From Clostridium acetobutylicum ATCC 824 (GTDB lineage: Bacteria; Bacillota; Clostridia; Clostridiales; Clostridiaceae): 64,000 bases of DNA. The notes beneath the pieces were generated by a model. It searched no databases and was not told the DNA's origin. It saw only the letters and a program-made list of their open reading frames with translations. The stretch lies in NCBI RefSeq assembly GCF_000008765.1, contig NC_003030.1, forward strand, positions 2,390,001 through 2,454,000. The letters are read 5' to 3'. The position numbers were made by a program, and so were the translations under genes. Positions 26,802 to 34,467 of this stretch are shown piece by piece (the first letter of the stretch is position 1; each line of letters begins with the position of its first letter).

Positions 26802-28220
26802 TCAACTCTTTCTCACAGCAAATTTTTTTATATCCTCTATAGTAAAATATTTAAATAAAATCACAAAAGTTACATAGCAAAGTGCACTTAGAACTATATT
26901 AAAAATAATATTTACGTTATAATATTTTAAAGTACACGTTATTATTCCCATGCCAATACACGGAATTGATATTTTTAAAAACAGAGTATACTTTGAAACT
27001 TTAATTATTTTGTCCGAATAGTATTTCATAATCAAAATTGTAATAACTTCAGATAACACTGTAATAATGGCCGCTACATTCATACCAAACTTGGGTGTAA
27101 GAAGCAAATTTATAATTAAGTTAAACAAGGAAGAAATTACTACTGCTCTTAAATATTTTTTTTCCATGTTCCATGCATTTAAACCATATGCATATATCTC
27201 TCTAATGAATAATATTAAACTATATATTAAAAGTATTGAAAAAGGCATATATGCACTTTCATATGCTTTTCCAAATAGGAGTATTATTATCTCTTTAGAT
27301 AGAATAATTCCACCTAAAACTATAGGAACAATTACAGCTATAATTACCTTGGAAACATTTTTAATTAGTCCATGCAGAGAAGCCATATTTTTTTCATTAA
27401 AGTAACTTATCATAAGAGGAAATACAACTCCAAATATTATAGTAACTATATTGGTTAAAAAGGATATGACGTAATATGCAGAGGCATATATACCTGCCAT
27501 TGAACTTCCCCAGGAAAATCTTATTACAATTCTATCAACATTAACATTTATTGTAGCAAGAACTCCTGCCAGTAAAAATGGCCACCCGTATAAAGAGTAT
27601 TTTTTTATTTCATCAAAGCTTATTTTAAAGTTGATTTTTAATTTTTCACGAAAGAAATATATATAAAACTGATAAATTGTTGCAACTGCAAGTCCTAAAA
27701 CTGTAAAAACAGCATAATAGTTAACCTGTGATGGATTTTTCAAGAATAATACTATTAAAACAAACGGTATTAGACTTTTAATAATGTTGTATAAAGCATT
27801 ATATTTCATCTCCTGAAGTCCATTATACACCCAGTCTATACACAATGCATTCGTCAGCAAAGTTAAGCTATACAAAACTAGAAGCCAAGCTATACTTCTT
27901 GAGTTAAATGACAGCACTAAAGCCAATATTAATATAACAATGAAACTAAAGCCAAAAACAATTATTCTAAAAAGCGTTATCTCACCAACTATATCTTTAA
28001 TATTTTCCTTATTTTTAGAAATCTCTCTTGTACCATAGGTTTGAAGTCCAAAAAGCACCACAATAGAAAAATATAATGTGATTGCCTGAACAGTTGTTAT
28101 ATCTCCGAAACCAGATTTACCTAAAACATGAGCAGCATATGTTCCTGTAAAAAAGGTTAAAAATTGTGATACAAGTGTAGAAAATCCCATTGAAAAGAAA
28201 TTTTTTGCTACTTTATTCAT
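26802..28220 (-). CDS. wzx: Wzx-type polysaccharide flippase
   Basis: 472 residues from ATG 28220, chosen because AAGGATGG lies upstream; the 10-codon extension to 28250 would start inside a hairpin. About 12-14 membrane segments with the family N-terminus FFSMGFSTLVSQFLTFFTGTYAAHVLGKSGFGDI. The MATE/RfbX-like (PST) family flips undecaprenyl-diphosphate-linked repeat units across the membrane for Wzy polymerisation. A Wzy-like polymerase lies four genes upstream in the same transcription direction, which supports this role. Followed after 4 bases by a GT4 gene. Confidence 0.9.
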   Translation of the reverse strand: MNKVAKNFFSMGFSTLVSQFLTFFTGTYAAHVLGKSGFGDITTVQAITLYFSIVVLFGLQTYGTREISKNKENIKDIVGEITLFRIIVFGFSFIVILILALVLSFNSRSIAWLLVLYSLTLLTNALCIDWVYNGLQEMKYNALYNIIKSLIPFVLIVLFLKNPSQVNYYAVFTVLGLAVATIYQFYIYFFREKLKINFKISFDEIKKYSLYGWPFLLAGVLATINVNVDRIVIRFSWGSSMAGIYASAYYVISFLTNIVTIIFGVVFPLMISYFNEKNMASLHGLIKNVSKVIIAVIVPIVLGGIILSKEIIILLFGKAYESAYMPFSILLIYSLILFIREIYAYGLNAWNMEKKYLRAVVISSLFNLIINLLLTPKFGMNVAAIITVLSEVITILIMKYYSDKIIKVSKYTLFLKISIPCIGMGIITCTLKYYNVNIIFNIVLSALCYVTFVILFKYFTIEDIKKFAVRKS

Positions 28221-28243
28221 AAAAACCATCCTTATGTATGATG

Positions 28244-28290
28244 AAACCACTTAACCTTCTCACTTAATATATAAGGGAGTTAAGTGGTTT
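28244..28290. other. Hairpin between rfbD and wzx
   Basis: Perfect 12-bp arms (28244-28255 and 28279-28290). The T-tract lies on the plus-strand side only, so on the minus strand it is not a standard terminator; it may attenuate transcription or process the transcript between rfbD and wzx. Confidence 0.6.
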
Positions 28291-28323
28291 TATATTTTAT
28301 ATACTTTTTACTATTTTATTAGA

Positions 28324-29166
28324 CTACATTTGAAGTAAGTCTATATATTCTTTTAGAGACTCTTTCCACTCTCTTGTAATATCACCTGTTGTAAGTTCTA
28401 ACATATAGTTTCTAAGTACTGAATATTTTGGTCTTTTAGCTGGTCTTGGAAATTCTTCAGTAGTACATGGAGTTACCTTTACATCAATTCCTGTAAGTCT
28501 GAATATCTCTACAGCAAAATCATACCAAGAACATATTCCTTTACATGTACAATGAAATGTTCCATAATTTTTTTCGTCTATTACTTTGAGAACTACTCTA
28601 GCTAAATCAACTGTACTTGTAGGTGTTCCAACCTGGTCATGCACAACTTTTAATTCATCATGAGTTTTGCCTAAATTTATCATGGTTTTTACAAAATTAT
28701 TTCCATCTCCATAAAGCCACGCTGTTCTAACTATGTAATATTTAGGATTTAATGCTTTTACAAAGTTTTCTCCTTCAAGCTTTGTTTTTCCATAAGCTGA
28801 TTGAGGATTCACTTCATCAAATTCTGTTATAGGTTCCTTCGCCTCTCCATCAAAAACATAATCTGTTGAAATCTGAACAATTTCAGCTCCAACACTGTAT
28901 GCTGCTGCTGCAAGATTTTTAGGTCCTATAGCATTTATTTTATAAGCTAAATCATACTGTTCCTCACATTTATCAACTGCTGTATGTGCTGCACAATTAA
29001 TTACCACATTTGGTTTCTTTTCATTAAAAAATTTATTTACAGCTAAAACATTAGTTATATCTAAATCTTGTACATCTGTAGGTATAACCTCTACATTTTT
29101 TCCTTTTAGCTGTTTTTGAATTTCTCTTCCTAATTGTCCATTTGCTCCTGTTATAAGTATTTTCAT
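28324..29166 (-). CDS. rfbD: dTDP-4-dehydrorhamnose reductase
   Basis: 280 residues, extended short-chain dehydrogenase. NAD(P)-binding GANGQLGREIQKQL at the N-terminus, INCAAHTAVDKCEEQ, STDYVFDG, and the catalytic YGKTKLEGE (YxxxK). It performs the last step of dTDP-L-rhamnose synthesis. The other three genes of this pathway (rfbA, rfbB, rfbC) lie about 20 kb away at 48.8-51.4 kb. GGAGGG precedes ATG 29166. It sits 17 bases after the deacetylase gene in the polysaccharide operon. Confidence 0.95.
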   Translation of the reverse strand: MKILITGANGQLGREIQKQLKGKNVEVIPTDVQDLDITNVLAVNKFFNEKKPNVVINCAAHTAVDKCEEQYDLAYKINAIGPKNLAAAAYSVGAEIVQISTDYVFDGEAKEPITEFDEVNPQSAYGKTKLEGENFVKALNPKYYIVRTAWLYGDGNNFVKTMINLGKTHDELKVVHDQVGTPTSTVDLARVVLKVIDEKNYGTFHCTCKGICSWYDFAVEIFRLTGIDVKVTPCTTEEFPRPAKRPKYSVLRNYMLELTTGDITREWKESLKEYIDLLQM

Positions 29167-29183
29167 ATGCTAAACCCTCCATA

Positions 29184-30053
29184 TTAATTTATGAGTCTTT
29201 TAAACTCTTCTAAACTATAATTGTTACTTATATAAATCCTCTTAAGTTCATAATTCCCATCTGCCTTTGAAGCAAAACCTTCTTTAGTACATGCTGCAAG
29301 CCTATAACCAAGCTTATGCGCTATATCTATAGTATCTCTATTATACTTTCCGAATGGATAAGCTAAATAATATTCCTTCTTATGTAAAATTTCTTCAAGC
29401 CTTTCCTTTGAACGTTTTAATTCATCATACTGTCTATCATATGATAAAAAAGAAAGCTTAGAGTGACTTGCTGCATGAGACTCTACATCTACATTATTTT
29501 TCGAAAGTTCTATTATTTCTTTATCAGACAGATAGGGACATGTATTTATTAAATCTGTTATTGCAAATACAGTTGCTTTAAATCCAAATTCTTTAAGCAC
29601 AGGATATGCATTTACATAATTATCTTCATATCCATCATCAAAAGTTATTAATATTGGCTTTATAGAAAATGGTTTTTTATTATTTATGAAGTCATAAAGT
29701 TCATCAAAACTTATAGGTGTATATCCACTCTGCTTTACTATATCCATTTCGCCTTTAAACTTTTCTTTTGACACCTTAAGTTCATCACCTTTACCGTCTT
29801 CAATCCAATGATACATTAAAATTGGTATCTTCATGGTATTACTTTGGTCTTCATAAATTTTGAGTTCTCTTTGCTTTTTAGCAATTTCTTGTTTTTTTAA
29901 ATCTTTACTCTTCTTTACAGCAGATAATCCTTTAGCATAATTAGCTTTTTTTTCATTATAGTTAAAAAAACTAAAGCCGACTATAGATGCTAAAAAGATT
30001 ATAATCATAAAAACTGTAATATACTTTTTTTTCTTCTCCATAATACATAGCAT
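29184..30053 (-). CDS. Membrane-anchored polysaccharide deacetylase
   Basis: 289 residues. One N-terminal membrane segment (about 12-30) followed by a basic, coiled-coil-like stretch (about 35-75) and a NodB/CE4 domain: PILMYHWIE, ILITFDDGYEDNY with the catalytic and metal-binding Asp pair, ESHAASH with metal-binding His residues and YLAYPFGKYN. It would remove acetyl groups from a cell-surface glycan outside the membrane. The start at ATG 30053 is supported by an unusual arrangement: AAAGGTGAT (30080-30088) is separated from the ATG by an 8-bp hairpin which, when folded, leaves 7 bases. An ATG at 30041 is the alternative. Confidence 0.88.
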   Translation of the reverse strand: MLCIMEKKKKYITVFMIIIFLASIVGFSFFNYNEKKANYAKGLSAVKKSKDLKKQEIAKKQRELKIYEDQSNTMKIPILMYHWIEDGKGDELKVSKEKFKGEMDIVKQSGYTPISFDELYDFINNKKPFSIKPILITFDDGYEDNYVNAYPVLKEFGFKATVFAITDLINTCPYLSDKEIIELSKNNVDVESHAASHSKLSFLSYDRQYDELKRSKERLEEILHKKEYYLAYPFGKYNRDTIDIAHKLGYRLAACTKEGFASKADGNYELKRIYISNNYSLEEFKRLIN

Positions 30054-30111
30054 TTAGTGAACTGTCACTAAACTAATTCATCACCTTTCTCACTAACTAC
30101 TATGTATTATG
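30039..30111 (-). promoter_or_regulatory. Structured translation-start region of the deacetylase gene
   Basis: Inner hairpin with 8-bp stem (30053-30060 with 30065-30072) lies between Shine-Dalgarno AAAGGTGAT and the ATG. A perfect 12-base inverted repeat (30039-30050 with 30100-30111) encloses both. It may set translation level by folding. Confidence 0.6.
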
Positions 30112-30136
30112 TATTAATTTTCACTAAAATATACAT

Positions 30137-30889
30137 TTAACCTAAGCTTCTATATTTAGAGTATATGCCTATTATTTTCAAGTCATCAAAAAACACTCTC
30201 TTAAATATTTTTTTAGGCTGTCTAAACATTCTATAGAACCATTCAAGACCAGATTTTTGCATCCATAAAGGTGCTCTTTTTAAAGTTCCAGCTTCTATAT
30301 CTATAGATGCTCCTATAGCTAGTGCTACCGGTACCTTAAGTTCATCTCTATACTGTGCTACAAACTTTTCCTGTTTTGGAGCACTTACTCCTACAGCTAA
30401 TATATCTGGCTTTATATCATTTATCATTTCTATAATATACTTTATTTCTTCTGGCTTTTTTTCAAAACCAAAGCTTGGAGAATAAGTTCCTGCAACTTTA
30501 AGACCTTTATATTTAGCTTTAAGATTTTCTCCTGCCTTATGAGCAACTCCCTCTGCTGCTCCAAGTATAAATACTGTATACTCCTTTTCTGCTGCAAGCT
30601 TACATACTCTTGGAAACAAATCAGAGCCAGATACCTTCTCCTTTACAGGGGTTTTAAGCCACTTAGATATCCAAACTAAAGGCATGCCATCTGTCAAAAT
30701 TAAATCTGCATTTTCGTAAACCTTTTTGAATTCTTCATCCTTTTCAAGTCTTACAATATGATCTACATTAGGAGTAACCACATAGTGATATTTTCCATCT
30801 TTTATAAATCCATCTATTATTTCTATTGCCTCTTTCATATTAACATTATCTACATTTGTATTTAAAAACTTCATTCTGTACTTTGTCAA
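30137..30889 (-). CDS. WecG/TagA/CpsF family glycosyltransferase
   Basis: 250 residues, GT26 family. Seen: NVDNVNMKEAIEIID, YVVTPNVDHIVRLEKD, ADLILTDGMPLVWISKWL (catalytic Asp region), PKQEKFVAQ and the C-terminal AGTLKRAPLWMQKSGLEWFYRMFRQPKKIF. Family members transfer ManNAc-type sugars from UDP to lipid-linked GlcNAc, an early step of wall teichoic acid or enterobacterial common antigen assembly. Start is a TTG at 30889: the strong GGGAGGTG (30918-30926) is 28 bases away but a 6-bp hairpin (30897-30915) between them reduces the effective distance to about 9 bases. Confidence 0.9.
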   Translation of the reverse strand: MTKYRMKFLNTNVDNVNMKEAIEIIDGFIKDGKYHYVVTPNVDHIVRLEKDEEFKKVYENADLILTDGMPLVWISKWLKTPVKEKVSGSDLFPRVCKLAAEKEYTVFILGAAEGVAHKAGENLKAKYKGLKVAGTYSPSFGFEKKPEEIKYIIEMINDIKPDILAVGVSAPKQEKFVAQYRDELKVPVALAIGASIDIEAGTLKRAPLWMQKSGLEWFYRMFRQPKKIFKRVFFDDLKIIGIYSKYRSLG

Positions 30890-30896
30890 ACCTATC

Positions 30897-30926
30897 CTGC
30901 CATAAACTTTGGCAGTTCACCTCCCT
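30897..30926 (-). promoter_or_regulatory. Shine-Dalgarno separated from start codon by a hairpin
   Basis: Minus strand AGGGAGGTG (30918-30926), then CTGCCA-loop-TGGCAG (30897-30915, 7-base loop), then 7 bases to TTG 30889. Same layout as in the next gene downstream. Confidence 0.6.
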
Positions 30927-30939
30927 TTATAAACCAAAA

Positions 30940-32160
30940 CTAATGCCTATCTCCTATTGCAACAAACATCCAGAAAAATGAAGTGATTGATGGAACAAAT
31001 AGAAGGTTATCTGAGAAATTCATAAACAAAAATGCACTGGTAGATGCAATAAAACCTAAATAAAATGCCTTCTTTATCTTAATATCAGTCTTTTTGTATG
31101 TGTTATAAAGTTTCAAAAACACATTTACAATAGTGGCCACAAAGAATATTCCTCCAAAGATACCAAGTTCGGATTCTATCTTCAAATAAGAGTTATGAAC
31201 AGGAAATCTTGAATAGTCAGCATATCTAAGCTCAGGATACTGTTTCACATAAGCATCGTAATTAGCGATATAATTACCATTTCCAACTCCCGATAATGGA
31301 TGATCTTTTATCATCTTTAAGGCTGTCTTCCAAAGCTTTATTCTCGCATCATTTAAGTTCTTATTATCTATAGATCTAAGTCTACTTGTAACCTGCGGAA
31401 GAAACATAGAAGCTCCCCCTAAAACTATTATTGGTAAAATTAGTTTTATACTGTAGATTAATGCTAATACACAAAAGCCTAGTGCTAACCCCATATAGGA
31501 ATTTCTTGATCCTGTTAATGCAGCATTATATACAATAAGCACGGAAAGTATACTATAAAATGCTTTCTTCTTTAAATTTTTTTCAAAAAATGCAAACATG
31601 ACAATGGGGAAAATTGATAAAATCATAAATGCCGCTAAGGTATTAGGATTTCCAAAAACAGCGGCAACCCTTACCATTGTTACTCCATTAACTTTGTAAT
31701 CATATTGGTGCGGAATGCCCATTCCTGTTATCTTTTGAAATATTCCAATGATGCTAATTAAAGTAACAGAAGCTACAAAGCTTGTAACAAAACCCTTAAA
31801 ATGTTTTTCTTCTCTATAACTTAAAGATAAAATTATGTACAGCCCTATGTAGCAAAAAAATCTTAAAGATTCCTCTAGCGCAAGAGGTTTTTCCTTCGCA
31901 TAAGTAACAGAAATCATCATAACAATGAATAAAAGTATCAAGCAAAATAATGTTTTGTCACCAAGCATTATATAAAAACATTCCTTCAGTTTTTGTCTAT
32001 TTCTTAATATCTCCACCAAAAATAGAACAAAAATTACTAGAAGTAATATATCACTTACCGTAATATTATTATGTATCTTCACATTATAAGGAATCAGTGG
32101 ATTTAAAAATATAAACAGACATATAAATAAATAATTAATTTTCTTAATGCTATCATTCAT
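30940..32160 (-). CDS. O-antigen polymerase/ligase-like membrane protein (Wzy-type)
   Basis: 406 residues with about 10-11 membrane segments. The large extracytoplasmic loop with SRNSYMGLALGF, HPLSGVGNGNYIANYDAY and HNSYLKIESELGIFGG matches the Wzy_C/O-antigen ligase (PF04932-type) family, which joins lipid-linked oligosaccharides either into a polymer (Wzy) or onto an acceptor (WaaL). With a Wzx flippase in the same operon, the polymerase role is likelier. GGGAGAGAG precedes ATG 32160. Starts 6 bases after the broken glycosyltransferase fragment. Confidence 0.88.
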   Translation of the reverse strand: MNDSIKKINYLFICLFIFLNPLIPYNVKIHNNITVSDILLLVIFVLFLVEILRNRQKLKECFYIMLGDKTLFCLILLFIVMMISVTYAKEKPLALEESLRFFCYIGLYIILSLSYREEKHFKGFVTSFVASVTLISIIGIFQKITGMGIPHQYDYKVNGVTMVRVAAVFGNPNTLAAFMILSIFPIVMFAFFEKNLKKKAFYSILSVLIVYNAALTGSRNSYMGLALGFCVLALIYSIKLILPIIVLGGASMFLPQVTSRLRSIDNKNLNDARIKLWKTALKMIKDHPLSGVGNGNYIANYDAYVKQYPELRYADYSRFPVHNSYLKIESELGIFGGIFFVATIVNVFLKLYNTYKKTDIKIKKAFYLGFIASTSAFLFMNFSDNLLFVPSITSFFWMFVAIGDRH

Positions 32161-32166
32161 AAAAGA

Positions 32167-32402
32167 CTACTCTCTCCCTTTCAAAGTATTTACATCAAAC
32201 CCTAAACCTATTTTTATAGTATTAAAATATATCTTTATTACTGATAACGTATATTTATCCCTTTTAAAAGGAATCAAAATAATATTACCAAGCATTCTAA
32301 GGGTAAGTCCTATAACAAGATTAATCCTAACTAATACTTCCTTTAACTTGCCGTGATTTTTTCTAAAATATTTTATCATACTTTTGTATCTTTCATAAAA
32401 AG
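32167..32402 (-). pseudogene. Out-of-frame C-terminal piece of the upstream glycosyltransferase
   Basis: The minus strand continues the preceding GT2 protein one frame over: KDITFYERYKSMIKYF followed by about 70 more residues ending VNTLKGRE. A single added base near 32410 (in ACAAAATCAAGG) would join it to the gene upstream. The piece has a membrane-facing hydrophobic helix as in the C-termini of sister GT2 proteins in this locus. On its own it could start at ATG 32379, but an independent function is unlikely. Confidence 0.75.
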
Positions 32403-33167
32403 TTATATCCTTGATTTTGTCGCTGCTTGCCCTATATAGTGTATTATCTCTCCATTCGGATAATACACAGCTTTAAATCCAGCCTTATTTGCTTGATAAC
32501 AAAAATCAATTTCTTCATAGTACATAAAATATCTCTCATCAAGCATTCCTATTTTATCTATAACATTCCTTCTTACAAGAAGTGCCGCTCCAACAAGTAC
32601 TTGTACCTCACGTGGCTCATCTATACTTTTAAAATTCATCATATACTGCTCTACATCCTTAGAACCTATCTTGCCTGACATAGCAACAATTATTTTCTTT
32701 AAGATGGGAATCTTAAGAATGTTTTTTAATTTATATATGTGATAAAACTCTCTTTTGAAGCTTGGAAACCCTGACACAGAAGTTTGATGGGACATATCCC
32801 TATTTAAAAGCTTTGGACCTAGAAGTCCAACATCTTTGTTCTCATCCATGTAATTAACCATTTTTTCTATAACATCTTTTAATAACACTGTATCAGTATT
32901 AAGTAAAAATATGTATTTTCCACTACTTTCCTTTATCGCAAGATTATTCGCATAAGCAAATCCACCATTAATTTTACTCTCTATAAGCTTAACCCATGGA
33001 AACTCATTTTTTATCATAGTAACACTGTCATCCTTTGAATTATTATCTGTTACTATAACTTCATATTTAACATTTTTCACCGTCGACTTTATTGAATTAA
33101 GACAGTTTCTCAAAAACTCCTCTGTGTTATAATTTGCTATAATTATTGAAATATCCAATACACTCAT
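32403..33167 (-). CDS. Family 2 glycosyltransferase, C-terminus lost by frameshift
   Basis: 254 residues, complete GT-A catalytic core: DISIIIANYNTEEFLRNCL, VTDNNSKDDSV, KINGGFAYANNLAIKE, LNTDTV, ALLVRRNVIDKIGMLDERYFMYYEEIDFC and GEIIHY. It stops at SRI, whereas the sister protein encoded just upstream continues about 60-80 residues with a membrane-associated tail; the matching tail here is found in another frame (32167-32402). The core may still be active because motifs are complete. AGAAGGG precedes ATG 33167, 5 bases after the upstream GT2 gene. Donor unknown, probably rhamnose-like (COG1216). Confidence 0.85.
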   Translation of the reverse strand: MSVLDISIIIANYNTEEFLRNCLNSIKSTVKNVKYEVIVTDNNSKDDSVTMIKNEFPWVKLIESKINGGFAYANNLAIKESSGKYIFLLNTDTVLLKDVIEKMVNYMDENKDVGLLGPKLLNRDMSHQTSVSGFPSFKREFYHIYKLKNILKIPILKKIIVAMSGKIGSKDVEQYMMNFKSIDEPREVQVLVGAALLVRRNVIDKIGMLDERYFMYYEEIDFCYQANKAGFKAVYYPNGEIIHYIGQAATKSRI

Positions 33168-33172
33168 CCCTT

Positions 33173-34069
33173 CTAACCTTTTGATCCAACTCTATTCTTA
33201 GGTAGAATGGCAAGCTTTATTAACGCTATAAATAGTAGGAATTTAACCCCCAGCCAAACAATTGAATCAAGAAATATATTGCCCTTATTATTCTTCTTAT
33301 AAAAAATCCACATAGCTCTATAAAATTCGTATGTAGCCTTATGACTAAGCTGCTTACTACTTTCACCCTTATAATGAATTATAGTTCCAACAGGACAGTA
33401 TCTTACAATATATCCTGCCTTCCTTGCCCTAAGACACCAATCCATCTCTTCTCCATACATAAAGAATGTTTCATCTAAGTATCCTATTTTATCTATTACT
33501 TCTTTTTTTATCATTAAATATGATCCTGAAACTGAATCCACATCTATAAATTCATCTGCTGATGCATATGTTAAGTTGTATCTTGTAAACTTTTTATTGT
33601 TTTTAAATATTTTACTTAATCCAAAAATCTTATAAAAGGCATCCTTAGGCGTTGGAATCATTCTTCTACACGCAAGCTGAAGTGTACCGTCAGGATTTAA
33701 AACCTTGCATCCAGCAACCCCAACTTTATCATCTTTCATAAGACATTTATAAGTTTCACCAATTACATTTCCATTTACAACTGTATCAGGATTCAAAAGA
33801 AGAACAGCCCTACCCTTGCTTACTTCTATAGCCTTATTATTACCAGCAGCAAATCCACAATTTACTTTACTCTCTATAAAAGTAAAATCTTCTTTTCCAG
33901 TGAATTTTTCTTTTATAAATTCTGCGCTATTATCTGTAGATTTATTGTCTACCAAGATCACCTCAAATTTAATTTCCTTTGTATTCTCATATATAGAATT
34001 AATGCATTCTTCTAAAAATCTTTTTGCATTGTAATTTAATATTATCACGCTTAAATCATACTCTACCAT
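33173..34069 (-). CDS. Family 2 glycosyltransferase
   Basis: 299 residues from ATG 34069, preferred because TTAGGAG lies 7 bases upstream; the ATG at 34093 would place this ribosome site inside the gene. Motifs: DLSVIILNYNAKRFLEECI, VDNKSTDNSAEF, VNCGFAAGNNKAIEV, LLNPDTVV, SYLMIKKEVIDKIGYLDETFFMYGEEMDWC and a C-terminal hydrophobic helix (about 270-288). COG1216-type, adds a sugar to lipid-linked glycan on the inner membrane face. First gene of the minus-strand wzy/wzx operon, with its promoter in the 398-base divergent region upstream. Confidence 0.9.
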   Translation of the reverse strand: MVEYDLSVIILNYNAKRFLEECINSIYENTKEIKFEVILVDNKSTDNSAEFIKEKFTGKEDFTFIESKVNCGFAAGNNKAIEVSKGRAVLLLNPDTVVNGNVIGETYKCLMKDDKVGVAGCKVLNPDGTLQLACRRMIPTPKDAFYKIFGLSKIFKNNKKFTRYNLTYASADEFIDVDSVSGSYLMIKKEVIDKIGYLDETFFMYGEEMDWCLRARKAGYIVRYCPVGTIIHYKGESSKQLSHKATYEFYRAMWIFYKKNNKGNIFLDSIVWLGVKFLLFIALIKLAILPKNRVGSKG

Positions 34070-34467
34070 ATACTTTCTCCTAACTGTAGACATCTAAAAC
34101 TAAAGTTCATTTAATAACATAGTAAATTATAGCATAAATCATTATGTTATTGTACATACAATTAAACTATAAAACTTATTCAACTATTCTAATAAAATTA
34201 TATACTTTTTATCATAATATACATGAATTTAGTTTAAATGATAATATATTAATTTTCAAGCTGCACCTTAACTCTTATTTAGCCTCAAATTTCACTTCAC
34301 TTACAATTGAATTCTTTTTATTCTTTATTATGCCAACTTTTAAAACCAGCTTACTTATCCGAAATATACATATTAAATATTTACATAAAATTTTTAATCA
34401 AGTATAATGTTTATTGATATAATTATACTCAATTTTGTGATATACACTTTAGGAAAGGTTGTTTTTT
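34070..34467. other. 398-base divergent promoter region
   Basis: No gene; very AT-rich. It separates the minus-strand GT operon from the plus-strand insert. One good plus-strand promoter (34380-34408) is visible; I cannot place the minus-strand promoter with confidence. Confidence 0.5.
34380..34408 (+). promoter_or_regulatory. Sigma-A-type promoter of the plus-strand glycan pair
   Basis: TTTACA (34380-34385), 17-base spacer, TATAAT (34403-34408), 60 bases before the ATG. Confidence 0.7.

Noticed and set aside
28221-28250. N-terminal extension of the flippase to a GTG start
   Set aside because: It would begin inside a hairpin and has no ribosome site, while ATG 28220 follows AAGGATGG and gives the family-typical N-terminus.
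34144-34407. Plus-strand 87-codon frame in the divergent region
   Set aside because: No ribosome site, composition of AT-rich noncoding DNA, and it overlaps a strong promoter for the next gene.
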